This document shows positions 33,375-42,821 of a stretch of DNA of 64,000 bases, one piece after another. Below the pieces are notes generated by a model, which searched no databases, was not told where the DNA came from, and saw only the letters and a list, made by a program, of their open reading frames with translations. This stretch comes from HK1 sp965204915. GTDB taxonomy: Bacteria; Pseudomonadota; Gammaproteobacteria; HK1. Each line of letters begins with the position of its first letter. The first letter of the stretch is position 1. The stretch is from the NCBI GenBank assembly GCA_965204915.1, contig OZ242023.1, positions 558,001 to 622,000 on the forward strand, written 5' to 3'. The position numbers and the translations under genes were made by a program.

Positions 33375-33662
33375 CTACTCGACGACCCTCGGGACGATGT
33401 ACAGTCCGTCCCGTACCGCCGGGGCGCTCGTCTGGTACTCCTCCCGGCGATCCCTTTCGGTGACGACGTCGGCGCGAAGCGGTTGGGTCATGTCCAGCGG
33501 GTGGGCCATCGGGATCACACCGGTGGTGTCGACCGCGTTCATCTGTTCGATGAACGCCAGAATGCCGGACAGTTCGCCGGCGTATCGCGCTACGTCATCC
33601 TCGGGGAGTCGGAGGCGCGCAAGATGGGCGATGTCCAGAATACCCTCGGGTTCGAGCGTCAT
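33375..33662 (-). CDS. gatC: Asp-tRNA(Asn)/Glu-tRNA(Gln) amidotransferase subunit C
   Basis: 95 residues from ATG 33662. Small belt subunit that stabilises GatA-GatB. HLARLRLPEDDVARYAGELS and the C-terminal DGLYIVPRVVE are typical. An upstream in-frame TTG (33680) would add six residues; ATG is preferred because an AGGAAG run lies immediately upstream. First gene of the gat operon, divergent from mreB. Confidence 0.93.
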   Translation of the reverse strand: MTLEPEGILDIAHLARLRLPEDDVARYAGELSGILAFIEQMNAVDTTGVIPMAHPLDMTQPLRADVVTERDRREEYQTSAPAVRDGLYIVPRVVE

Positions 33663-33830
33663 CTTCCTGTCAATTCTCAAAAATACGCCTTAACTACGTA
33701 GATTACTTGATAATGTCCGCGCAGTCCTGGTACAGTTCGGCCACTTGCTCCAAAGGCGCTTCGACGACCGCCGGATCACTGCCGATGGGGGGATTCGGCA
33801 TCTGCCCCCGGGGAAGAGCGGAACCCTGAT

Positions 33831-33836
33831 TATACT
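33831..33836 (+). promoter_or_regulatory. Possible -10 element of the mreB promoter
   Basis: TATACT (33831-33836) in a locally AT-rich patch, 47 nt before mreB, in the 220-bp gatC-mreB divergent gap. I cannot find a matching -35 hexamer 16-18 bp upstream, so support is weak. Confidence 0.35.
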
Positions 33837-33882
33837 GGGCATTCCTCGCCACTGGTAACCGGCTCTCGGAATCGGATCGTTC

Positions 33883-34926
33883 ATGTTCAAGCGTCTCAGG
33901 GGTCTGTTCTCCAACGATCTGTCGATCGATCTGGGCACGGCCAACACTCTGGTGTACTCCCGTGGTCAGGGCATCGTCCTCAACGAACCGTCCGTCGTCG
34001 CGATCCACCAGGGTCACGGCCATGGGCGTAACACCATTGCAGCGGTCGGCAAGGCCGCCAAGGAAATGGTCGGACGTACCCCGGGCAACATCCGGCCGAT
34101 TCGGCCACTGAAGGACGGCGTGATCGCCGACTTCACCGTGACCGAGAAGATGTTGCAGCACTTCATCCACAAGGCGCACGAGAACCGCTTCCTGCGGCCG
34201 AGTCCGCGTGTGCTGGTCTGCGTTCCGTGCGGCTCCACCCAGGTCGAGCGCCGCGCAATCCGCGAGTCCGCCGCGGGCGCCGGAGCGCGCGAGGTCTTTC
34301 TCATCGAAGAGCCGATGGCGGCCGCGATCGGGGCCGGGCTGCCGGTGAGCGATGCCAGCGGCTCCATGGTGCTGGACGTCGGTGGAGGTACGACCGAAGT
34401 CGCGGTGATCTCGCTCAACGGCATCGTGTACGCGCAGTCGGTACGGATCGGCGGGGATCGATTCGACGAGTCCGTGATCAGCTACGTCCGACGCAACTAC
34501 GGCACGGTCATCGGCGAGGTGACGGCGGAGCAGATCAAGCACCGGATCGGTTCGGCCTATCCGGCAAACGAGGTCAAGGAGATCGAGGTGCGGGGCCGGA
34601 ATCTGGCGGAAGGCGTTCCACGCAGCTTCGTGCTCAACAGCAATGAAATTCTCGATGCGCTGCAGGAAGCGTTGTCCGGCATCGTGAGTGCGGTGAAGGC
34701 TGCGCTGGAGCAGACGCCGCCGGAGCTCGGAGCCGACGTGGCGGAACGCGGCATGGTGCTGACCGGCGGTGGCGCCTTGCTCAACAACCTCGACCGCTTG
34801 TTGATGGAAGAGACCGGCATCCCGGTCATCATCGCCGACGATCCCCTCACCTGTGTTGCTCGCGGAGGAGGGCGGGCACTCGAAATGGTCGACGAGAAAG
34901 GCATCGACATCTTTACGATCGAGTGA
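33883..34926 (+). CDS. mreB: Rod shape-determining protein MreB
   Basis: 347 residues. Actin-like filament protein guiding lateral wall synthesis. IDLGTANTLVY (phosphate 1), VLDVGGGTTEVAVISL (phosphate 2) and MVLTGGGALLNNLD (adenosine) are intact. The N-terminal MFKRLRGLFSNDL is the usual membrane-binding helix. First gene of a long cell-shape operon. Confidence 0.98.
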   Translation: MFKRLRGLFSNDLSIDLGTANTLVYSRGQGIVLNEPSVVAIHQGHGHGRNTIAAVGKAAKEMVGRTPGNIRPIRPLKDGVIADFTVTEKMLQHFIHKAHENRFLRPSPRVLVCVPCGSTQVERRAIRESAAGAGAREVFLIEEPMAAAIGAGLPVSDASGSMVLDVGGGTTEVAVISLNGIVYAQSVRIGGDRFDESVISYVRRNYGTVIGEVTAEQIKHRIGSAYPANEVKEIEVRGRNLAEGVPRSFVLNSNEILDALQEALSGIVSAVKAALEQTPPELGADVAERGMVLTGGGALLNNLDRLLMEETGIPVIIADDPLTCVARGGGRALEMVDEKGIDIFTIE

Positions 34927-34992
34927 CCGGACGGACCCGCGCCGGGGCTCGAACCGACGGTACGGAGAGGGGACATCGAGTCGACAACGCCA

Positions 34993-35856
34993 TTGTTCGT
35001 ACGCAGATCGTATGCGCTGATCCGAGCCGTGGTCGCGGTCGTCGCGTCCATCGTGTTGATGAGCGTCGATCATCGCGGGAGTCACCTGGAGGCGACGCGC
35101 AGCCTGCTCTCGACGATGCTCTATCCGCTGCAGCTCGCGATCCACCTTCCGATCCGTTCCGGGGAGTGGCTCTCCGAGCAGTTCTCGACGCGCCGCACCA
35201 TTCTCGCCGAGAACGCCAAGCTGCGGGAGGAGCGGCTTCGTCTGCGCACCCGGATCGAGAAGCTCGACACGCTGGAAGCCGAGAACCGGCGGCTTCGCAA
35301 TCTGCTCGGCAGCTCCGAGCGGATTGCCGGACAGGTGCTCGTGGCGGAGCTGATATCGGTGGACATGGATCCCGCCAGCCGCCGGATCATTCTCAACCGA
35401 GGCGCCCGGGACGGTGTCTCGCCGGGACAGACGCTGATCGGTTCCCATGGTGTCATGGGACAGATCATCCATGTCGGGCCCTTTACCTCGAACGCATTGC
35501 TGATCACCGATCCGAGCCATGCGCTTCCGGTGCAGGTCCGCCGCAACGGCCTGCGGGCGGTGGCGCTCGGAACCGGCCCGCTCAATCTGTTGAAGCTCTT
35601 GTACCTTCCCAACAGTGCGGACGTGCAAATCGACGACCGCGTCGTCACCTCCGGGCTCGGTAGCCGGTTTCTGTCCGGCTATCCGGTCGGAAAGGTGGTC
35701 GATATACGGCGGGATCGGGGTCGGCCGTTTGCCGAGATCTACGTGGAGCCAAGCGCCATGCTCGAACGTACGCGCGAGGTGTTGCTCGTGCGCTCGAACC
35801 CGGCCATCGGCCGGGACCCTGCTTTCGATGCCTATACGAGCTGGAGTGGATGGTGA
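34993..35856 (+). CDS. mreC: Rod shape-determining protein MreC
   Basis: About 287 residues: a membrane segment at 8-24, a coiled coil at about 70-105 (ILAENAKLREERLRLRTR), and the beta-barrel periplasmic region (GVSPGQTLIGSHGVMGQI). It activates the PBP2-RodA synthase. The start is unclear. TTG 34993 has no nearby Shine-Dalgarno, while GGAGAGGGG (34964-34972) stands immediately before an in-frame ATC codon (34975) that would add six residues. Overlaps mreD by 7 nt. Confidence 0.93.
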   Translation: MFVRRSYALIRAVVAVVASIVLMSVDHRGSHLEATRSLLSTMLYPLQLAIHLPIRSGEWLSEQFSTRRTILAENAKLREERLRLRTRIEKLDTLEAENRRLRNLLGSSERIAGQVLVAELISVDMDPASRRIILNRGARDGVSPGQTLIGSHGVMGQIIHVGPFTSNALLITDPSHALPVQVRRNGLRAVALGTGPLNLLKLLYLPNSADVQIDDRVVTSGLGSRFLSGYPVGKVVDIRRDRGRPFAEIYVEPSAMLERTREVLLVRSNPAIGRDPAFDAYTSWSGW

Positions 35857-36341
35857 TCCCGAGGGCGCATCAAGGACGCTGGGTGATTGCGGCCACGTTC
35901 GTCATCGCGTTCCTGCTCACGGTGCTGCCGATGCCGGAGCCGGTGGCGATCTGGCGTCCGGCATGGGTCGCCCTGGTGCTCGTCTACTGGTGCATGGCCG
36001 CGCCCGAAAGGGTCGGTGTCGCGATCGGCTGGACGGCCGGCCTGCTTCTCGACGTCATGACCGGCACGCTGCTCGGCCAGCATGCTCTGGGATTGAGCAT
36101 CGTCGCATACCTCGCGCATCGCACCCACCGGCGCGTGCGGGTGTTGCCGCTGTGGCGGCAGAGCATCACCATCTTCGCGTTCGTCTTTCTCTATCAGGCG
36201 CTGGTTCTCTGGAGCAACGGCATCCGCGGCATACCGGTCATGACCCCCGCGTACTGGACCTCCCCGCTCGTCAGCACGTTGTTATGGCCGTGGATGTTCG
36301 TCGTCCTGCGAGTCGTCAGACGCCGGCACGCCGTTGTGTGA
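35850..36341 (+). CDS. mreD: Rod shape-determining protein MreD
   Basis: 163 residues, four to five hydrophobic segments, e.g. WVIAATFVIAFLLTVLPM and ITIFAFVFLYQALVLW. WPAWVALVL-type and GLLLDVMTGTLLGQHALGL motifs are typical of MreD. Inner-membrane component of the elongasome. Starts inside the mreC end. Confidence 0.94.
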   Translation: MVIPRAHQGRWVIAATFVIAFLLTVLPMPEPVAIWRPAWVALVLVYWCMAAPERVGVAIGWTAGLLLDVMTGTLLGQHALGLSIVAYLAHRTHRRVRVLPLWRQSITIFAFVFLYQALVLWSNGIRGIPVMTPAYWTSPLVSTLLWPWMFVVLRVVRRRHAVV

Positions 36342-36415
36342 TCCGTTTGGATCCGCCGGCTCGATTCCACGATGACCACCGGAACCTGAAGCCGCGGTGG
36401 CAGTCCTGACCAGCG

Positions 36416-38353
36416 ATGGCGCCGCTCCTTGCAGTCAAGGATTCCCCCCGCGGGCCGTACCTGTTCTCGGTACGCGCCTTCAGTGCGGCGGTCATCGTCG
36501 GAATACTCGCGCTCCTGCTCATCGGACGGCTCGTCCATCTCCAGATCGTCAAGCTTCAGCACTTCACTACGTTGTCCGAAAACAATCGGGTGAAGATCGT
36601 CCCGATTGCGCCGACGCGAGGGCTCATCTTCGATCGCCGCGGCGAGGTCCTGGCGCAGAACCTGCCCGCCTACAGCCTCGAGGTCGTGCCCGAGGTGGTC
36701 GAGGACGTCGACGCCCTGATCGCGGATCTGCGCGAGATCATCGAGATTGGCGATGAGGACGAAGAGGCGTTCCTCGTCGCGCTCACCCGCAAGCGCCATT
36801 TCGAGAAGGTCCCGCTCCGTTTGCGTCTGGAAGATCGTGAGGTTGCCAGGTTCGCAGTCAACCGGCACCGATTCCCCGGAGTCGACGTCGTTGCGCGCTT
36901 GACCCGGAGCTACCCGCTCGGAGCGCTCGGCGGCCATCTCGTCGGCTATGTCGGCCGCATCAACAAGCACGATCTCGATCGTATCGACCAAGCCGATTAT
37001 CGAGGGACGTCCCACATCGGCAAGACGGGTGTCGAGGCGTCCTTCGAAGACTGGCTGCACGGCAAGGCCGGATACCAGCGGGTCGAGACCAATGCCCAGG
37101 GACGAATCCTCCGGGTGCTGGAACGTCACGATCCGGTTCCCGGCAGGAACCTGTACCTGGCCATGGACGCGAGACTGCAGCGCACGGCCGAGGCGGCCCT
37201 CGGTGATGAGAACGGGGCGATCGTCGCCCTCGACCCCGTGACCGGTGCGGTGCTCGCGATGGCGAGCAGCCCGGGAGTCGATCCCAACCTGTTCGCCAGT
37301 GGAATCGATCCCGAAACCTATCGTGCTCTGCAACGCTCCCCCGACCGCCCGCTCTTCAATCGGGCGGTCAATGGACAGTATCCGCCCGGGTCGACCATCA
37401 AGCCGTTCGTGGGGCTCGCGGGGCTTGAACGCGGGATCGGCCACGCACGGGGGAAATCCTGGTGCCCCGGCTGGTTTTCGCTGCCCGGCCGCAAGCACAG
37501 GTACCGTGACTGGAAGAAGCAGGGACACGGCCGGATCGGGCTGCACGACGCCATCGTCCAATCCTGCGACGTGTACTTCTACGAGCTCGCGCTCGCACTG
37601 GGGATCGACCGGATGCACGGGTACCTGTCGAGCTTCGGCTTCGGCGAGCGCACCGGCATCGATCTGAAGGGCGAGAGCCGCGGATTGGCACCTTCCCGTG
37701 CCTGGAAGCGCGATGCCCGCGGCCAGTCATGGTTTCCGGGAGAGACCCTCATCACCGGCATCGGGCAGGGCTATATGCTGGCGACGCCGCTCCAGCTCGC
37801 GTCGGCCACCGCCACCATCTCGATGCGAGGCGTGAGGGTGCGTCCCAGGGTCGTGGACCGTGCCGTGGAGCCCGTCAGCGGGGACGCCGAGGAGTTCGAG
37901 ACGAAGGCGGCGGCGCCGGTCCGGTTGCTGGAAGCAGCCAACTGGGAGCGGATCATCGAAGCGATGACCGGGGTCGTGCACGGCCCGCGCGGCACGGCCA
38001 GGCGGATCAACGAAGACATCTCCTATCGAATGGCCGGCAAAACCGGAACCGCGCAAGTGTTCACGGTCCGTCAGAACGAAGAATACGATGCCAGGAAGCT
38101 CGACAAGAAGCTGCACGACCACGGATTGTTCATCGCGTTCGCGCCGGCCGAGCAGCCGCGCATCGCCGTCGCCGTGGTCGTGGAGAACGGGGGGAGCGGA
38201 AGCGGTGCGGCGGCGCCGCTCGCTCGTCTCGTCATCGATACTTATCTCGACGACGCCCCGCCGCCGATTGCCCCGGGGCGTACCTTGAGAGCGGCGTCGA
38301 ACGGCGGTGCCGGACCGACGCTCTCCGCACCCCTGGATCCGGTTCCCGGCTGA
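36416..38353 (+). CDS. mrdA: Peptidoglycan D,D-transpeptidase PBP2
   Basis: 645 residues. Single membrane anchor near residues 20-40 (AAVIVGILALLLIGRL), pedestal domain with GLIFDRRGEVLAQN, and a transpeptidase domain with Ser326-x-x-Lys329 (PGSTIKPF), SCD (SxN position) and K542-TG (GKTGTAQ). The E. coli serine is at 330, so the register is normal. Forms the elongasome synthase with RodA, the next gene. Confidence 0.97.
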   Translation: MAPLLAVKDSPRGPYLFSVRAFSAAVIVGILALLLIGRLVHLQIVKLQHFTTLSENNRVKIVPIAPTRGLIFDRRGEVLAQNLPAYSLEVVPEVVEDVDALIADLREIIEIGDEDEEAFLVALTRKRHFEKVPLRLRLEDREVARFAVNRHRFPGVDVVARLTRSYPLGALGGHLVGYVGRINKHDLDRIDQADYRGTSHIGKTGVEASFEDWLHGKAGYQRVETNAQGRILRVLERHDPVPGRNLYLAMDARLQRTAEAALGDENGAIVALDPVTGAVLAMASSPGVDPNLFASGIDPETYRALQRSPDRPLFNRAVNGQYPPGSTIKPFVGLAGLERGIGHARGKSWCPGWFSLPGRKHRYRDWKKQGHGRIGLHDAIVQSCDVYFYELALALGIDRMHGYLSSFGFGERTGIDLKGESRGLAPSRAWKRDARGQSWFPGETLITGIGQGYMLATPLQLASATATISMRGVRVRPRVVDRAVEPVSGDAEEFETKAAAPVRLLEAANWERIIEAMTGVVHGPRGTARRINEDISYRMAGKTGTAQVFTVRQNEEYDARKLDKKLHDHGLFIAFAPAEQPRIAVAVVVENGGSGSGAAAPLARLVIDTYLDDAPPPIAPGRTLRAASNGGAGPTLSAPLDPVPG

Positions 38354-38391
38354 GACCTCCGGTGGAGCCACGAGTCGCCTTGAGTGAACGG

Positions 38392-39462
38392 ATGCACCTG
38401 GACCCGCCCCTGTTGCTCGGGGTGCTGGTGCTCTCTGCGTTCGGATTGGTGGCGCTGTACAGTGCGGGCGGACGGGATACCGATCTCGTGATACGGCAGG
38501 CGGTTCGACTCGCAATCGGATTCGGATTCATGTGCGTAGCCGCCCAGATTGCGCCGAGACGTTTCTTCCATTGGGCGCCGTTGCTCTATCTGGCCGGTGT
38601 GCTGCTGCTGTGCGCCGTGTTCGTGCTTGGAGAGGCGGCGCAGGGGGCGCAGCGATGGTTGCGGGTCGGCCCGATCCGCTTTCAACCCTCGGAGGTCGTG
38701 AAGCTGACGGTGCCGATGATGGTCGCCTGGCACCTGTCCCGGGGTGAGCTGCCGCCGCGGTTCTGGCAAATCGCGCTCGGTGGCTGCCTCACGCTGGCGC
38801 CGGTCGCGTTGGTGATGCAGCAACCGGATCTCGGCACTTCGTTGCTCATCGTCGCATCGGGAGCATTCGTGCTGTTCCTCGCCGGAACGGGCTGGCGCTA
38901 CATCGTGGCCCTGGTCACGCTCGCGGCAGCAAGCGTGCCGGTGCTGTGGCATTTCATGCACGACTACCAGCGCCAGCGCGTGCTCACGCTGCTGGACCCG
39001 CAGCAGGATCCACTCGGCGCCGGGTATCACATCATCCAGTCGACGATTGCGATCGGTTCGGGTGGCCTGTATGGAAAGGGGTGGTTCAACGGGACCCAGT
39101 CCCAGCTCGATTTCCTGCCGGAGCGATCCACGGATTTCGTTTTCGCCGTGATCGCCGAGGAGTTCGGGCTGCTCGGAATCCTGGTGCTGCTCTCGACCTA
39201 CCTGTTCATCGTCTATCGTGGGCTGTACATCGCGGCGCAGGCACAGAGCACGTTCGGGAAGCTGCTCGCAGGGGCGCTGGTGCTTACGTTCTTCGTCTAC
39301 GTCTTCGTGAACATCGGCATGGTGTCGGGTATCCTGCCGGTGGTGGGGCTCCCGCTTCCGCTCGTCAGCTACGGAGGCACCTCCATGGTGACTCTGATGG
39401 CGGGGTTCGGGATCGTCATGTCCATTCACACGCATACGCATCGCCGGCTTCTATGGTACTGA
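38392..39462 (+). CDS. rodA: Peptidoglycan glycosyltransferase RodA
   Basis: SEDS-family polymerase, about 356 residues with ten membrane spans. HLDPPLLLGVLVLSAFGLV start, QRWLRVGPIRFQPSEVVKL, FLPERSTDFVFAVIAEEFG and LPLPLVSYGGTSMV are diagnostic. In-frame TTG 38380 and GTG 38362 are alternative starts and would give an N-terminus nearer E. coli length; none has a strong Shine-Dalgarno. Confidence 0.96.
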   Translation: MHLDPPLLLGVLVLSAFGLVALYSAGGRDTDLVIRQAVRLAIGFGFMCVAAQIAPRRFFHWAPLLYLAGVLLLCAVFVLGEAAQGAQRWLRVGPIRFQPSEVVKLTVPMMVAWHLSRGELPPRFWQIALGGCLTLAPVALVMQQPDLGTSLLIVASGAFVLFLAGTGWRYIVALVTLAAASVPVLWHFMHDYQRQRVLTLLDPQQDPLGAGYHIIQSTIAIGSGGLYGKGWFNGTQSQLDFLPERSTDFVFAVIAEEFGLLGILVLLSTYLFIVYRGLYIAAQAQSTFGKLLAGALVLTFFVYVFVNIGMVSGILPVVGLPLPLVSYGGTSMVTLMAGFGIVMSIHTHTHRRLLWY

Positions 39463-39485
39463 TCCGTGGAGACTCGGGACCAACG

Positions 39486-40670
39486 ATGAACGATCTCGCC
39501 GTGCACGTGCGTCCGGAGACGGCACTTCGCAACGCCGGGAGCCCCGATATGTGCCTTCATTCCCGCATCCGATGCCTGCCGGTTCCTCCGAAGGGGCTCC
39601 ATGGAGGGCGGCACACACCCGATCGGCCGCCGGCGGCGCATCCCTCGCGACGTTCATCCGCACAGCTTCGGAGGAGAAGCGGCAATGCCACGGCCGCCAT
39701 CGCGATGGCGGCATTGCTGGTCGGCGGGCCGAGCCTCGCAGCCGGTTCGACCACCCTCGATCCGGTGGCCGAGATCGAGCCGTTCGCCATACGGATGGCG
39801 CTGCAGCATCAGGTCCCCGAGAGCGAGACCCGCGCTCTTCTGAAGGATGCGCGGGTGCTCGACTCGGTGCTCGAAGCGATGCGGAAGCCGGCGGAACGCC
39901 TGCCGTGGCACCGGTATCGAAAGATATTCGTCACCGAGAAGCGCATCGAGCGCGGGGCGGAGTTCTGGCGCAAGCATGCGGCTACTCTGGCGCGGGCCGG
40001 AGAGCGGTTCGGAGTTCCACCGGAGATCATCGTTGCGATCATCGGCGTGGAGACGTTCTATGGGGTGTACCGAGGTCGGATCCGGGTGCTCGATGCGCTG
40101 GCGACGCTGGGGTTCCGCTACCCGAAGCGCTCGGCGTTCTTCCTCTCCGAGCTCGAGGCGTTCATGCTGCTCTCGAACGAAGAGCAACTCGACGCCCGGC
40201 GCATCGAGGGCTCCTATGCCGGCGCCATGGGTATAGCGCAGTTCATCTCCAGCAGCTACCGGCACTACGCGATCGACTTCGACGGAGATGGATCGCGCGA
40301 TCTCATGCGATCCCCGGAAGACGCCATCGGAAGCGTCGCGAACTATCTCTCCGTGCACGGCTGGCGCCCGGGAGCGGCCGTTGCGTTCCCGGCCGAGGTC
40401 GAGGGAGGTGCATTCCGATCGATGGTCGAGCGGGGGATCGAACCGCATGCGTCCCTGGCGTCGATGCGCGCCGGAGGCGTCGGCTTCACGACGGATGCCG
40501 GCGATGACGAGCTGGGGGCGCTGCTCGAATTCGAGACGAAGAACGGGCATGAGTACTGGGTCGGGTTGACCAACTTCTACGTCATCTCCCGCTACAACCG
40601 CAGCCAGCTCTATGCGTTGGTGGTTCTCCAGCTCGCACAACGGATTCGCGAGCGTCATGACTCCGGCTGA
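39486..40670 (+). CDS. mltB: Lytic murein transglycosylase B
   Basis: Cleaves the MurNAc-GlcNAc bond of peptidoglycan. Diagnostic: VPPEIIVAIIGVETFYGVYRG (catalytic Glu in GVETFYG), GSYAGAMGIAQFISSSYRHY, and DFDGDGSRDL. A hydrophobic stretch ATAAIAMAALLVGGPSLAAG looks like a signal peptide but begins about 67 residues into this reading. The strong GGAGGAG-ATG signal at 39671-39687 is in a different frame, and the in-frame ATG 39705 would leave only a stub of signal peptide. The true start is therefore unresolved. Confidence 0.9.
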   Translation: MNDLAVHVRPETALRNAGSPDMCLHSRIRCLPVPPKGLHGGRHTPDRPPAAHPSRRSSAQLRRRSGNATAAIAMAALLVGGPSLAAGSTTLDPVAEIEPFAIRMALQHQVPESETRALLKDARVLDSVLEAMRKPAERLPWHRYRKIFVTEKRIERGAEFWRKHAATLARAGERFGVPPEIIVAIIGVETFYGVYRGRIRVLDALATLGFRYPKRSAFFLSELEAFMLLSNEEQLDARRIEGSYAGAMGIAQFISSSYRHYAIDFDGDGSRDLMRSPEDAIGSVANYLSVHGWRPGAAVAFPAEVEGGAFRSMVERGIEPHASLASMRAGGVGFTTDAGDDELGALLEFETKNGHEYWVGLTNFYVISRYNRSQLYALVVLQLAQRIRERHDSG

Positions 40671-41493
40671 GCCACGCCCGGTCGAGGCGCCAAGGGCCGC
40701 CCGCCGCCACGCGGTGCTGGTCTGGATGGCGGCGATGCTGAGCGCGTGCGGCGCCGTTCCGGAGCTGGGCGGACAGCCGGCGGGTGGAATCGATGCGTCT
40801 TCGGCCTCCGGTGTGGTGCCCCGAGCGGAGCCCAGAAGCCCTCTCGGAAATCCGCGCTCGTACGTGGTCAACGGCAAGCAGTACTTCACCCTCGCCTCTT
40901 CGCGGGGATTCGTCCAGCGCGGGGTCGCGTCATGGTACGGGCCGAAGTTTCACGGCCGCCGCACCTCCAGCGGTGAGACGTATGACATGTACGAGATGTC
41001 CGCGGCCCACAAGACACTGCCTCTGCCGAGCTACGTCTCGGTGCGGAATCTCTCGACGGGGGACGAGATCGTGGTCCGCGTCAACGACCGCGGCCCGTTC
41101 CACGGGGACCGGATCCTCGATCTCTCCTACGCGGCAGCGCTCAAGCTGGGGTTTGCACGCAAAGGAACCGAGCTCGTCGAGGTTCGGGCGCTGGATACCG
41201 GCACCGCGGCGGCGCCCGCCGGGAACGCCTCGCAGTCCGAGCCGGTTCGGTCCGGGCCGATCCGGCTCTTCGTTCAGGCCGGTGCGTTCCAGGCGGCCGC
41301 CAATGCGGCCAAGCTGCGAGCCGGACTCACCGCGGAATCCAGGTGGCCGGTCCAGGTGCGGCGGGCGATGACCAATGGCCGGGTCATGTATCGTGTATGG
41401 CTGGGGCCGGTGCCCAGCGTCGAGGATGCGATTCAAGCCACCGCCGCGCTCGGCGTGCTCGGCATCGAGAATCCGCGCATCGTCGTCGAGTAA
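40657..41493 (+). CDS. rlpA: RlpA-like septal ring lytic transglycosylase, lipoprotein
   Basis: 278 residues from ATG 40657, overlapping mltB by 14 nt. Lipobox LSAC gives an outer-membrane lipoprotein. Double-psi beta-barrel domain: GVASWYGPKFHGRRTSSGE, VNDRGPFHGDRILDLSYAAA. C-terminal SPOR domain (RLFVQAGAFQAAANAAKLRA) binds denuded glycan strands at the septum. Acts after amidases on glycan lacking stem peptides. Confidence 0.94.
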   Translation: MTPAEPRPVEAPRAARRHAVLVWMAAMLSACGAVPELGGQPAGGIDASSASGVVPRAEPRSPLGNPRSYVVNGKQYFTLASSRGFVQRGVASWYGPKFHGRRTSSGETYDMYEMSAAHKTLPLPSYVSVRNLSTGDEIVVRVNDRGPFHGDRILDLSYAAALKLGFARKGTELVEVRALDTGTAAAPAGNASQSEPVRSGPIRLFVQAGAFQAAANAAKLRAGLTAESRWPVQVRRAMTNGRVMYRVWLGPVPSVEDAIQATAALGVLGIENPRIVVE

Positions 41494-41599
41494 GCCGTTC
41501 CGCCTCCGGGCACGTCGGGTCCCACACTGTCGGCGGCGGCACAATCGCAATGCCGACGAGCAAACCCTAATCTGCATACACCACGGCGGATTTCACCCA

Positions 41600-42730
41600 A
41601 TGTCCCTTCGATTCCTCGCGATCCTCGTTCCGGTTCTTTGCAGCGCCGCCGTACAGGGTGTCGATGTTCCCAGCCCCCCCGACGTCGAGGCGAAAGCCCA
41701 CATCGTCATCGACATGCACACGGGACGGGTGCTCTCCGAGGAGGGGGCCGACGAGAGGCTGGAGCCTGCAAGCCTCACCAAGATGCTGACGAGCTACGTC
41801 GTCTTCGCGGAGATGGCGCAGGGAAAGTTCACGCTCTCCGACGAGGTGCCGGTGAGCGAGAAGGCGTGGCGGATGACCGGCTCGAGGACGTTCATCGAGG
41901 TCGGGACCAGGGTTCCGGTCGAGGTTCTGCTCAAGGGGCTCATCGTCCAGTCGGGAAACGATGCCGCGGTCGCCCTTGCCGAATTCGTGGCCGGAGACGA
42001 GCAATCGTTCGCCGATCTGATGAACCGTTACGCCCGCCGGCTCGGGATGTCCGGGAGCCACTTCAGGAACGCCTCGGGACTCCCCGATCCCGACCATTAC
42101 TCGACGGCCCGGGACATGGCCCTCATGGCCTCCGCGCTGATCCTGGACTTCCCCGAGTACTATTCCTGGAACGCGATCCGCAACTACGAGTACGGTGGGA
42201 TCAAACAGCCCAACCGGCTGTTCAGGCATATCAGGGACGACTCGGTCGACGGGTTGAAGACGGGGTACACGAGGGCGGCGGGCTACTGCCTCGTCTTGTC
42301 GGCGAAGCGTGAGGATATGCGGCTCATCGCGTCGGTGATGGGGGCGAAGTCCACTCGCTCGCGCGCGCGTATCGCCCAGTCGCTCATCAACTACGGGTTC
42401 CGGTTCTACGAGACCCGGCGCGTATACGCATCGGACGAGCGGATCACCGGCGTCCGGGTGTGGAAAGGGGAGGTCCGGCAGCTCGCGCTCGGGCTCGAGC
42501 AGGATCTGTACGTCACGGTGCCGCGTGGCCGGTACGACGAGATCGACGCGAAGATGGAGATCGCCACGAGGCCCCTGGCTCCGGTGCGCGCCGGCGAGCG
42601 GCAGGGCGTCTTGCGTCTGGCCCTCGAGGAGGAGCTGGCCGTCGAGCGGCCCCTGGTCGCGCTCCACGACGTCGAGGGAGGCAATGTATGGCAGAGGGTG
42701 AGCGACCATGTCCGGCTGATGTTCGAGTAG
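41600..42730 (+). CDS. dacA: D-alanyl-D-alanine carboxypeptidase (PBP5/6 family)
   Basis: 376 residues. Signal peptide at the start (FLAILVPVLCSAAVQG); Ser58-x-x-Lys61 (SLTK), Ser118-Gly-Asn, and Lys220-Thr-Gly are the catalytic motifs. A C-terminal beta-rich PBP5 domain follows and the end (VWQRVSDHVRLMFE) may act as an amphipathic membrane anchor. Trims terminal D-Ala from stem peptides. Gap of 106 nt after rlpA. Confidence 0.96.
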   Translation: MSLRFLAILVPVLCSAAVQGVDVPSPPDVEAKAHIVIDMHTGRVLSEEGADERLEPASLTKMLTSYVVFAEMAQGKFTLSDEVPVSEKAWRMTGSRTFIEVGTRVPVEVLLKGLIVQSGNDAAVALAEFVAGDEQSFADLMNRYARRLGMSGSHFRNASGLPDPDHYSTARDMALMASALILDFPEYYSWNAIRNYEYGGIKQPNRLFRHIRDDSVDGLKTGYTRAAGYCLVLSAKREDMRLIASVMGAKSTRSRARIAQSLINYGFRFYETRRVYASDERITGVRVWKGEVRQLALGLEQDLYVTVPRGRYDEIDAKMEIATRPLAPVRAGERQGVLRLALEEELAVERPLVALHDVEGGNVWQRVSDHVRLMFE

Positions 42731-42821
42731 GTCGGGCGGTCACGCGAGACGCGCAAAACGGTGCTCTCCCTCCGAATGAACCGGACGCGATGACGGCGGC
42801 GGAGGCGCTGCAGGAGTCGGA

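Noticed and set aside
33703..33800. Small peptide ahead of gatC (MPNPPIGSDPAVVEAPLEQ...)
   Set aside because: About 32 codons on the minus strand with a plausible GGGGG ribosome site, but no family and no conservation that can be checked here.
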